From Moraxellaceae bacterium (lineage in GTDB: Bacteria > Pseudomonadota > Gammaproteobacteria > Pseudomonadales > Ketobacteraceae), in assembly GCA_002402125.1 (NCBI GenBank), contig NVVG01000019.1, positions 6,334-15,410 on the forward strand: a DNA stretch of 9,077 bases, in the 5' to 3' direction. Every line of letters begins with the position of its first letter. The first letter of the stretch is position 1. Below, piece by piece: positions 1-8,000 of this stretch. The notes beneath the pieces are model-generated. The model was not told the origin of the DNA, did not search any database, and saw only the letters and a list, made by a program, of their open reading frames with translations. The translations under genes and the position numbers were made by a program.

Positions 1-3000
1 GGTGTTGAAGGCATCGGTGCCTTTGCTCATCACAGTAGGGTCAAAAAACCTAAAATGGCCTTCTTGTTCTCAGGTCAGGGCGCACAATACTTCGGCATGG
101 CGAAGACACTCTATGAGCAGCAACCTGCATTTGCCACGTTGATGGATGAGTGTGATGAGCTACTGCAAGAGCATGCCGGTTGGGGTTTGATGGATCTGCT
201 TTGGGGTGCTGACGAAGAGAAGGTCAATAACACCGAATTCACTCAACCAGCAATCTTCTGCTTGCAGTACTGTTTGTCACAGTACTGGATATCGCTAGGC
301 GTTAAACCTCGCGTCATGATTGGTCACAGTGTTGGTGAATACTGTGCTGCCGTCATCGGCGGGATTTTCTCTCTAGAAGATGCCCTTAAGCTGATTGTTG
401 CTCGTGGTCGCCTGATGGTGGAATTGACCGAAGAGGGTGATATGGTTGCCGTCTTAGCAACAGATGATGTTGCAGACAAGCTTCTTAAAACACACACAGG
501 TTTGCAATTAGCCGCTAAGAACGCGCCTGGTAATACCGTACTTTCAGGTCCAGCTGATGCCGTTGCGGCATTGATTGCTGAATGTGAGAAGAGCGACATC
601 GAAACCCGTACGTTGGTTGTGTCACATGCATTCCACTCCGCAATGATGGAGCCAATGCTAGAAGCTTTTGGTGAAGTAGCGAAAGCAGTGACCTACGAAG
701 ATACCAAGACACCGATTATCTCTACGGTGTCAGGTGAGCTAAACCAAGGTGAAATGTCTACTGCCGCTTACTGGGTTAAGCAGGTAAGTTCAGCAGTATT
801 GTTTAAAAATGCATTACAAACCTTAGATAGCTCCAGTGATGTGCACGCAGATGTCGCCTTAGAGGTCGGTCCAAGTGTGACCTTGGTAGGCTTAGCTAAA
901 CAAATTCTGCCCGATACGGACATGCCATTCCTCAATACCTTAAGAATCAAGCAAGATGCACACCGTCAGTTCTGTTTGTGTCTAGCGCAATTGTCAGTGA
1001 ATGGTGTAGGGGTCAACTGGGAAGCGTTTGATGCACCTTATCAGCGTCAGAAGATTGGTTTGCCAACCTATTCCTTCGATCGTAAGCGTTATTGGTTGGG
1101 TGACAACCTATCAACGATGGGTTCTTTGAATAAATCCCATGTTGGGGTTGAGACGGTTAACTTGTTAACCATGGCGAAGTCGCCCTTGTCGGAAGACATT
1201 TTCTTCGAAAATAGTTTTGGTTTTGATAAGCCGTTTAACTTAGATGATCACCGTTTGTATGAGGTGGTTGTTGCACCGGGTGCATTCCACGTATCCATGG
1301 CATTGACCTGTGGTCGTGATGTATTTGGTGGCTTCCCGGTTAAACTGGATGACATCATATTCCCCGAGCCATTGATCTTTGATGCCGATGAGAAACGTCG
1401 TTTGCATTATTGCTACAAGGTACGTGATGCAGAGCAGACTGTCGGAGCGGGTGATGGCATAAGTTATGACGTTAGCGGTTACAGTCGAGATGAAGCCAAG
1501 TCTGAGTGGACCATGCACGCCAGCATGAACGCCATGGCCTGTGACGAGCCGGCGACTGATCAGTCTATTGGTGTAGAAGGCATCGAAGCACTTAAGAAGA
1601 TGTCCACTATGGAAATAGAAGGTAAGAAATTCTATGAAGAAATGTGGAAAGCGGGTTATCAATTAGGTAGTGAATTCCGTTGGATTGATCATATTTGGCG
1701 TAAGACAGGTGAAGCAATCACCCGGTTACGTTTGCCTGAGTCAGAGCAGGAAAAAGGTAAGTTTGTTATCCATCCAGGATTGATGGATTCGTGTTTCCAA
1801 AGCTCGATTCTTGCCGCCGATGACCAGGGCAGGGAATTTGACGCGTCGGTACTTGATGCGATCTATATCCCGTTCGCATTAGAAAACTTGCGCTTCTTCG
1901 AAGCGCCTACCAGCGAACTGTACTGTCATGTTAGGAGTCTGAACGAAAGCGCATCTGAAAGTGATGGATTAGCAGAAAGTTATGCACACACGATTAAGGT
2001 GTATGACGCGACTGGACGTATCGTCATTGATGTTCAAACACTGCACAGTAAACGTGCGCCAAAAGAAGCATTGTTGAAAGCGCTGAAAAAGAACCCTTAT
2101 GAAACTCACTACGAAATAAACTGGAAGTCAGCGTCATTACCGGCGACGGAAGAAAAACCCGTACTGCCAGAGACGGTGATGGTGATTTCCGATACGGATT
2201 CAACGCCTGCGACCTTTGTGGCTAACTTGAAAGAACAGGGTGTTAACGTAACCCATGTGTTGCATACCCCTGGGGCCGATTATCAGGAGCAAGATGGTGG
2301 TGCGATTGCTGATTTAGGCAATCTAGGCCAAGTACAAAAATCTCTGCAGGCAGCTGCTGCGGTGAAAGCCATTGATGGTGTTGTACTCTTTATGCCAAAT
2401 GAGCCTGTAGGCGAAACGATCTTAGAGCAGCAACACCCGATCTATGAGCCCATCCTTAATATTATTAAGGGCATTCAAGATCAAGGCTCGTTAGACGTAC
2501 CAAGACTTTGGTGTGTCACACAGGGTGCGATGGTTGTTCAGCGCGCAGATGAGAAAGTAAACCCAAGTCATGCCGGTGTGTTTGCCTTTGGTAAAGTATT
2601 GAACATGGAGAATGGTGAGTTCAACACCACCTTTGTCGATATTGATGAACAGCAACCGCTAGCATGTTTATCCGCGCTTGCGACTGAATTAGCGGAAAAG
2701 CCTGCAGAGAATCAGGTAGCGTTACGTCGTCAGGGACGTTGGGTGGCACGTTTGGGACGTTATGATGATGTTCAGAGCGGGCTGACTATTCCTGAAGGGC
2801 CTAGTCAGTTATTAGTGGAAGCAAAAGGCACCTTCGATGAATTGAAGTTTATGTCTTACGAGCCACGTGACCCGGTTGCGACAGAAATGAAGGTTAAAGT
2901 ACTCAGTGCTGGCCTTAACTTCCGCGATGTTATGGGTGTGTTGGATGTGTATCCAGGTGAACCAGGCCCACTGGGCGGTGAGTGTGTTGGTGAAGTCGTA

Positions 3001-5007
3001 TCTGTTGGCGGCGACGTCGAAGGCTACGCCATTGGCGATAGAGTATTAGTACCCTTAGCGCAAGCGTGTATGGGTACCTATTGCATGGTTGATTACCGCT
3101 TGGTTTCTCGTACTCCTGGCAACTTAACCCTAAATGAAGCGGCAACATTGCCGGTGGCATACAGTACTGCACTCTATGCACTGGATGATTTGGCCAAACT
3201 ACAACCGGGCGAACGCATCTTAATTCATGCGGGAGCAGGTGGTGTTGGTTTAGCGGCTATCTATATTGCAAAACATGCGGGCGCAGAAGTATTTGCTACT
3301 GCCAGTGAGAAGAAGCGCGATTACCTCCGTTCGATTGGTGTTGAGCATGTGTTGGACTCGCGTTCTCTGAGCTTTGCTCAGGACATTAAAGATATCACCG
3401 ACGGTGGTGGTGTTGATGTGGTACTCAACTGCTTGGCCGGTGAATTTATTACCGCGAGCATGGGGCTGCTTAATCCTGGTGGTCGATTTATCGAAATCGG
3501 TAAAGCGGACATTTGGTCGCAAGACCGGGTTAAGAAGTTCCGTGATGACATTACCTATCAAGACTTTGATTTGGTCACGGTGTCGATAACGGATCCGGTG
3601 AAATTACGCGACTTGATGGTGCTGATCAATGAGCGTGTAGAGGCAGGGCATTATAAGCCGTTACCTTATACCGTATTCTCGCAGCGAGATGCTGTTGATG
3701 CGTTCCGTTACATGGCGCAGGGTAAGCATATTGGTAAGATCCTTATCTGTGCTGATCCGGAGCCTGCTGTAATACAAAAAGATAAGAGTTACCTGATTAC
3801 CGGAGCAACCGGTGGATTAGGACTGTTGTTTGCGAAATGGTTAGCAGAGCAGGGCGCAGGTGAATTGATACTGGCCGCTCGACGTGATGTATCCACTGTA
3901 GAGCCAGAAAAAGTGAAGGCGCTTGAAGCCTTATGTACGGTCCGTTGTGTTATCGCCGATCTTGGGGATGCCGATTCAGTCAGTCAAATGTTTGAATCGA
4001 TTGCTAGCGATAGCAAACCACTGGGGGGTGTAATCCACGGCGCAGGTGTTCTCGCTGACGGTTACCTAATGAACCAGAGCATGTCAACGTTTGACCAGGT
4101 AATGGCACCGAAATTAGCCGGTGCTTGGAACTTACATCAAGAAACACAGTTTATGCAGCTGGACTTCTTTGTATTGTTCTCGTCGCTATCGTCAATGATC
4201 GGTGCTCCAGGCCAAGCCAACTATGCGGCTGCCAACGGATTCCTTGATGGACTGGCGAATCTACGTAGACAGCAAGGTATCACGGCTACATCCATCAACT
4301 GGGGCCCATGGGCTGAAGTGGGAATGGCGGTTGATGATGCGGTTGAGGCAAGCGCGAAAGCGGGAGGTGTTTTCTACATACCACCCACAGACGGTTTGAA
4401 GTGGTTCGAACAAGTGCTGGCGCAGCAACCTGTGCAACGTGGTTTGATCGATGTCGATTTTGGCATACTCGCACCCAGTGTCGGAGGCGGCAAGGTGCCG
4501 ATGTTCCTCTCAGAACTGGATGTGAAAGCCAAGGTCATTATCGATGAAGATATGCAGAAAATGGCAGAAGAGTTTCGGGCGGATATGATCAATGCTCCTA
4601 TCGATGAACGAACGCCGATGTTGATTGAAAAAGTCTGTGAACAAATCAAGATTGTTATGGGCTTGGAAGAGGACGAGCATATCGATCCGAACCAACCACT
4701 ACAGGAACTCGGCTTAGACTCGTTGATGGCGGTGGAATTACGTAACATCTTATGTGCGTTAATTGATAAGCAATTGCCAGCAACATTAATGTTTAAGTAT
4801 CCAACGGTTGCTGCCTTAAGTGCCTTCTTGGTAGAAGACATGTTTAAGGAAGAATTCCTCGAGCATGGCGGCGGTACTATCGAAGGAGAAGCGGAAGAGG
4901 TTGAAGAAGAGGAAGAAGATGAGTCGTTGGACGAGTTAAGTGAAGAAGAGCTAGAAGCTGAACTCGCGGCAATGTTAGAAGATGACGATGACGATGACGA
5001 CGACTAA
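1..5007 (+). CDS. Modular type I polyketide synthase, fully reducing module (5' partial): [KS]-AT-DH-ER-KR-ACP
   Basis: This cytosolic megasynthase loads an extender unit, condenses it (KS lies upstream) and reduces the beta-keto group to a methylene. 1668 residues are visible, numbered here from the codon at base 1. Domains in order: AT (about 19-310; GQGAQ, GHSVG with Ser110, HAFH at 209), post-AT linker (354-365), DH (about 394-690; His417, Asp596), KR structural subdomain (about 698-930), ER (about 937-1250; NADPH motif at 1076), KR (about 1258-1500; Lys1371, Ser1395, Tyr1408), ACP (Ser1574) and an acidic tail. No methyltransferase is present. The ATG at 55 is not the real start: the frame is open from base 1 and the first 18 codons look like the KS-AT linker, with the AT core beginning immediately after. 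A usual module of this type is near 2,100 residues, so roughly one KS is missing upstream. The stop is TAA at 5005. Family and domain calls are secure; the product is unknown. Confidence 0.96.
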   Translation, partial: GVEGIGAFAHHSRVKKPKMAFLFSGQGAQYFGMAKTLYEQQPAFATLMDECDELLQEHAGWGLMDLLWGADEEKVNNTEFTQPAIFCLQYCLSQYWISLGVKPRVMIGHSVGEYCAAVIGGIFSLEDALKLIVARGRLMVELTEEGDMVAVLATDDVADKLLKTHTGLQLAAKNAPGNTVLSGPADAVAALIAECEKSDIETRTLVVSHAFHSAMMEPMLEAFGEVAKAVTYEDTKTPIISTVSGELNQGEMSTAAYWVKQVSSAVLFKNALQTLDSSSDVHADVALEVGPSVTLVGLAKQILPDTDMPFLNTLRIKQDAHRQFCLCLAQLSVNGVGVNWEAFDAPYQRQKIGLPTYSFDRKRYWLGDNLSTMGSLNKSHVGVETVNLLTMAKSPLSEDIFFENSFGFDKPFNLDDHRLYEVVVAPGAFHVSMALTCGRDVFGGFPVKLDDIIFPEPLIFDADEKRRLHYCYKVRDAEQTVGAGDGISYDVSGYSRDEAKSEWTMHASMNAMACDEPATDQSIGVEGIEALKKMSTMEIEGKKFYEEMWKAGYQLGSEFRWIDHIWRKTGEAITRLRLPESEQEKGKFVIHPGLMDSCFQSSILAADDQGREFDASVLDAIYIPFALENLRFFEAPTSELYCHVRSLNESASESDGLAESYAHTIKVYDATGRIVIDVQTLHSKRAPKEALLKALKKNPYETHYEINWKSASLPATEEKPVLPETVMVISDTDSTPATFVANLKEQGVNVTHVLHTPGADYQEQDGGAIADLGNLGQVQKSLQAAAAVKAIDGVVLFMPNEPVGETILEQQHPIYEPILNIIKGIQDQGSLDVPRLWCVTQGAMVVQRADEKVNPSHAGVFAFGKVLNMENGEFNTTFVDIDEQQPLACLSALATELAEKPAENQVALRRQGRWVARLGRYDDVQSGLTIPEGPSQLLVEAKGTFDELKFMSYEPRDPVATEMKVKVLSAGLNFRDVMGVLDVYPGEPGPLGGECVGEVVSVGGDVEGYAIGDRVLVPLAQACMGTYCMVDYRLVSRTPGNLTLNEAATLPVAYSTALYALDDLAKLQPGERILIHAGAGGVGLAAIYIAKHAGAEVFATASEKKRDYLRSIGVEHVLDSRSLSFAQDIKDITDGGGVDVVLNCLAGEFITASMGLLNPGGRFIEIGKADIWSQDRVKKFRDDITYQDFDLVTVSITDPVKLRDLMVLINERVEAGHYKPLPYTVFSQRDAVDAFRYMAQGKHIGKILICADPEPAVIQKDKSYLITGATGGLGLLFAKWLAEQGAGELILAARRDVSTVEPEKVKALEALCTVRCVIADLGDADSVSQMFESIASDSKPLGGVIHGAGVLADGYLMNQSMSTFDQVMAPKLAGAWNLHQETQFMQLDFFVLFSSLSSMIGAPGQANYAAANGFLDGLANLRRQQGITATSINWGPWAEVGMAVDDAVEASAKAGGVFYIPPTDGLKWFEQVLAQQPVQRGLIDVDFGILAPSVGGGKVPMFLSELDVKAKVIIDEDMQKMAEEFRADMINAPIDERTPMLIEKVCEQIKIVMGLEEDEHIDPNQPLQELGLDSLMAVELRNILCALIDKQLPATLMFKYPTVAALSAFLVEDMFKEEFLEHGGGTIEGEAEEVEEEEEDESLDELSEEELEAELAAMLEDDDDDDDD
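55..930 (+). other. Acyltransferase (AT) domain, predicted malonyl-CoA specific
   Basis: This domain transfers the extender acyl group from CoA to the ACP. Seen: GQGAQ at 73-87, the nucleophile motif GHSVGE at 322-339 with Ser at 328, and HAFHS at 625-639. In the AT family HAFH is the established signature for malonyl-CoA, against YASH for methylmalonyl-CoA. The glycine-rich end (DVALEVGP, from 850) and the post-AT linker LPTYSFDRKRYW (1060-1095) close the domain normally. It serves as the internal reference for the broken AT of the next protein. Confidence 0.93.
1155..1170. repeat. Inverted repeat, 7-bp arms with 2-base spacer
   Basis: GGTTAAC and GTTAACC flank TT in the AT-DH linker region of the first PKS gene, directly before an in-frame ATG (1171). 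The arms are exact. It shares the GTTAAC core with the palindrome at 8188-8203. It is too short for a firm functional claim. Confidence 0.4.
1180..2070 (+). other. Dehydratase (DH) domain with altered HxxxGxxxxP motif
   Basis: This double-hotdog domain removes water from the beta-hydroxyacyl-ACP. The catalytic His is at 1249 within LDDH, and the catalytic Asp is at 1786 in HPGLMDS. The Pro of the HxxxGxxxxP motif is kept (1276) but its Gly is Glu (codon 1261). The domain has the usual length and both catalytic residues, so I expect activity, with some doubt from the Glu. The following 2092-2790 region is the non-catalytic structural half of the KR, as is normal when an ER is inserted. Confidence 0.85.
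2809..3750 (+). other. Enoylreductase (ER) domain
   Basis: This medium-chain dehydrogenase-type domain reduces the alpha,beta double bond with NADPH. Seen: the N-terminal signature LNFRDVM at 2914-2934 and the nucleotide-binding motif HAGAGGVGLAA at 3226-3258, both close to the family consensus. It lies between the two halves of the KR, the usual placement. Since the adjacent AT looks malonyl-specific, no alpha-methyl stereocentre is expected from it. Confidence 0.93.
3772..4480 (+). other. Ketoreductase (KR) catalytic domain, B-type signature
   Basis: This short-chain dehydrogenase-fold domain reduces the beta-keto group with NADPH. Seen: GATGGLG at 3802-3822, Lys at 4111, Ser at 4183 and Tyr at 4222, with the 13-residue Ser-Tyr spacing expected. 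The LDD region reads L-A-D (4051-4059), keeping the diagnostic last Asp, and the position eight residues before Tyr is Ile, not Trp. By the Caffrey rules this is B-type. Stereochemistry is erased downstream if DH and ER act. Confidence 0.9.
4612..4845 (+). other. Acyl carrier protein (ACP) domain
   Basis: The carrier domain holds the growing chain on a phosphopantetheine arm. The attachment motif is GLDSLMAVEL, with the modified Ser at 4720-4722. The preceding DPNQPLQEL and the following helix ending before the acidic tail match the four-helix ACP pattern. There is a single ACP, not a tandem array, which argues against a polyunsaturated fatty acid synthase of the PfaA type. Confidence 0.94.
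4846..5004 (+). other. Acidic C-terminal tail, probable docking segment, ending in eight Asp
   Basis: After the ACP about 53 residues are dominated by Glu and Asp. They include a run of Glu, then a short helix-like stretch LDELSEEELEAELAAML (4927-4977), then Glu and eight consecutive Asp up to the stop. Similar LSEEE-type short helices end many myxobacterial and cyanobacterial PKS subunits and bind the next subunit. The docking role is inferred from this resemblance and from the basic head of the downstream protein. The Asp run exceeds what I expect of that motif. Confidence 0.6.
4981..4998 (+). repeat. Short tandem hexanucleotide repeat (GATGAC)x3 in coding sequence
   Basis: Three exact GATGAC units encode six Asp, followed by two further GAC codons before the stop. 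The length is a multiple of three, so copy-number changes would lengthen or shorten the acidic tail without breaking the frame. Three copies is short, and I see no direct sign of variability. Confidence 0.75.
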
Positions 5008-5010
5008 GGA
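5005..5010 (+). promoter_or_regulatory. Weak candidate ribosome binding site overlapping the upstream stop codon
   Basis: TAAGGA combines the stop of the first PKS gene with an AAGGA Shine-Dalgarno-like core. It lies 15 bases before the ATG at 5026, longer than the usual 5-9. Nothing better is present in the 18-base gap, so translational coupling to the upstream gene may matter. No promoter-like sequence fits in the gap, so the genes are probably co-transcribed. Confidence 0.35.
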
Positions 5011-5025
5011 TTAAACGACAGTACT

Positions 5026-8000
5026 ATGGTAGATAAAACCACTGAAGCCCCCAGCGATGGGGGCGATTCAGCAAAGAAAGACGGAAGTCGTGCTTTACTG
5101 GAAAAGTCGTTACTCGAAATAAAACGCCTTCGTAAGAAGGCTAACGAGTATCAACAGATGGCTCATGGTCCCATTGCAATAGTGGGGGTGAGTTGTAGTT
5201 TTCCTGGTAGTGTTAACAACCTTGAAGATCTTTGGGAAGCCCTGGAAGAAGGTAGGGATTGCGTTTCTAAGACTGGCCATTTAGGTTGGCCTTGGGATGA
5301 AATGTACGATAAAACGCCAGGAACCCCCGGCAAGACCTACACCAAAGCGATGGGCATGATTGATGAGCCTATAGCCTTTGATACGGACTTTTTTGGAATT
5401 TCCCCACGGGAAGTGGTAGAAATGGATCCGCAGCATCGCAAGCTGCTGGAGCACAGCCATCGAGCAATAGAAGATGCGGGTTATTCATTAAAATCACTAA
5501 AAGGCACCGATACTGGCGTGTTCATGGGTATTTCCTCCCAGGACTATGGTCACATGGGTGCACGTGTGGGTGTGCCTGAAAAGATTGTGCCATGGCAAGG
5601 TACTGGAGCGTCACCGTCTGCGGCGTCAGGTCGTGTTTCCTATTTATTTGATTTTACCGGCCCTAGTTTACCGATTGACACCGCTTGCTCATCTTCTTTG
5701 GTCGCATTGCATACCGCATGTCAAAGTTTACGGGCGAAGGATTGTCGCACCGCATTAGTTGGCGGGGTTAACATAATGATGTACCCCCCGACCAGCATAC
5801 TGTTTGCATCATCAAGAATGCTATCGGCCGACGGTTATTGCCGAACCTTTGACGCTGATGCCAATGGTTATGTACGCTCAGAAGCTGTATCTGTGGTGAT
5901 GCTAAAACGGTTGAATGATGCCATTAAGGATGGAGATCATATTTATGCGGTGGTACGTGGTACCGCAGTGAATTGTGATGGCCGATCTCAAGGCTTAACA
6001 GCGCCCAGTGAACTGTCACAGCAAAAGGTGATACGTTCCGCGTTAAAACAAGCGGATCTAAAACCAGAAGACATAACCTATGTAGAGGCTCATGGAACCG
6101 GCACACCCTTGGGTGATCCGATTGAAATTAATGCCGTACAGGAAGTCTATGGAAAAAGTAGAGAGAGCAATAACCCGATAAAAATTGGTTCAGTAAAAAC
6201 CAATTTTGGACATGCAGAAGCCGGTGCAGGCATGTGCGGATTGCTTAAATTGATTGTTTCATTCAGTCATAAGAAAATACCTGAGAGTTTGCATTTTAAG
6301 GCGCCGAACCCATTCATTGAATGGTCAAAGATGAATGTTGAAGTCACTAACAAACTGCAAGATTGGCCCGAAGGTGCTCCGATGCGAGCGGGCTTGAGCG
6401 GATTTGGTTTTACCGGCACCAATGCGCACGCGATTATTGAAGCCTATGACCCCGATAATTGGCCGGCGGTTGCTAAAAAAGCCAAAAAAGATAAAGACAA
6501 ACCCGTTAAGTGGCAACCGGATATTTTTACCTTATCTGCGAAAAAACAGCCAGCACTTGATGATGCGGAAGTACTGCTAACGGAATACCTCAAAGATGAT
6601 ACTTACTCAGTGCCAGCAGTATCTACGATTTTGGCAGTGGGTAGAGATCACTATCATTATCGATCTGCGTGTTCGAGTACTGATAATACGCTTTATACGG
6701 GTAAAAAAACCAAGCCTAGTATTGCTACATTGTTTCGATATACAGCAGGTACCGTTGTTAGTGATGATGACATAGCGGTATTAAGAGAGCAGATTCCACC
6801 GTTCTGTGCAGCGTGGGATGATGCACAAGCTGTAGCGTCTAAGTTAAGTGACGAAGGGCTAACGGGCGATGAAGCATTATTTAAGGCGGCTGTAGCCTGT
6901 TTTAGTTATCAGTACGCAATATCCAGGATGTTTATCGCATGGGGTATAAAACCGAAGATACTCCTATCAAATGAACTTGCTTCCAATGAATCTGACACTT
7001 CGGCAACGTTAACCAACGAGCGTAGAGTGCAGATCCTTGCCGGTGAATTGGTTGCTGCGTTAACCAGTGGTATGTTTGATGTCAATGTAGGGTTAAAACA
7101 TTTAGCACAGCTAATCGATGTTTGTGCAGGTAACTCTTCCAGCATTGACGCGATGAGTTGTCGCCGTCCAAGGCAGCAATTCTTAAGTCAGTTTGTCACA
7201 GAAGATAATCATACCCCAGTGTCTTTTACTGTGGATAAAACCGCGGTTAAACAATGGGAAGAAAAATTAACAGCGTTTGCTTCAGGTCAGCATGCAGACT
7301 GTCTCGGTAAAGCTGAGCTTGATTTAGAATCGACAAAAGGGGCTTGGGATGCGTCGATTGTTATCGATGACACTCTCGCTGTCGCGACTCGTGATTCAAT
7401 TGAGGTAGGTGTTAAGCCCGATGTCGCCTTATTTGAAAGCGGAAAAGGTCGGACGTCTCCAGCTGCAATATCATCACCTCATCTGCAGAAGTTGGATTCA
7501 TTATTGGTTCAAGTTTATGTATCGGGTGTCGATGTTGAGTGGGAAGTGGTGTTTGCTCAAAGTAATCAACCAAAATTGCAATTACCCACATATTCCTTTC
7601 AGCGTAATGATTATGTCAATGAGCTAATACCCATCGATTTGTCCAATCGTCCACCTCCAGAAGGCGCTGAACCATTTGACAGTGACGAGGTAAGCGGGCC
7701 GTTACCGCAATGGTGTTATCAATATGAGCTGGAAAACGTCAAGCTATTATCCGATGAAGGCTCCTTGTCGAAGCAGTGGTTAATCGTTGCTGATTCTGAG
7801 AGCACGGCGAATGCCCTATCTTCTCAGCTGGTCTCACGTGGTAATGAGTGTTCGGTTTACTGTTTGCAACGGGATGCGGAGTCATTAACGCTTAATGCTG
7901 TTGGCGGAGCAGCAAACATTGTTAACGTTAATGAAGCCGGCGTGTTGCAGGAGTGGTTAAACGCTAAGGCCGATGGCAACCCATTGAACCTGGTATTGGC

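Noticed and set aside
55..57. ATG at 55 as the true start of the first PKS gene
   Set aside because: The frame is open to base 1 and the preceding 18 codons read as a KS-AT linker; starting here would give a KS-less module beginning abruptly at the AT core.
1240..1662. Reverse-strand open frame of 140 codons opposite the DH
   Set aside because: It is an antisense shadow of conserved DH sequence with no recognisable family or ribosome binding site that I can support.
4374..4841. Reverse-strand open frame of 155 codons opposite the KR-ACP region
   Set aside because: It lies entirely opposite strongly conserved KR and ACP coding sequence, has no recognisable domain, and its Ser/Ile-rich composition is what antisense of this gene gives.
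4600..5007. Polyunsaturated fatty acid synthase (PfaA-like)
   Set aside because: There is one ACP, not a tandem array, and the DH-ER-KR order within one module is that of a modular PKS.
5047..5064. Intrinsic transcription terminator
   Set aside because: The hairpin is good but is followed by GATTCAGC, with no T-run, and it lies inside a gene that continues for 4 kb.
850..7431. Identical 12-base stretch (GATGTCGCCTTA) in both AT regions as evidence of recent duplication
   Set aside because: The match is only four codons of a conserved AT motif and the flanking bases differ; it supports homology of the AT remnant but not a recent event.
6718..7440. Sequencing error or frameshift as the cause of the degenerate AT
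   Set aside because: The frame is continuous, anchors on both sides of the region are in the same frame, and no AT motif is visible in the sequence read in that region.
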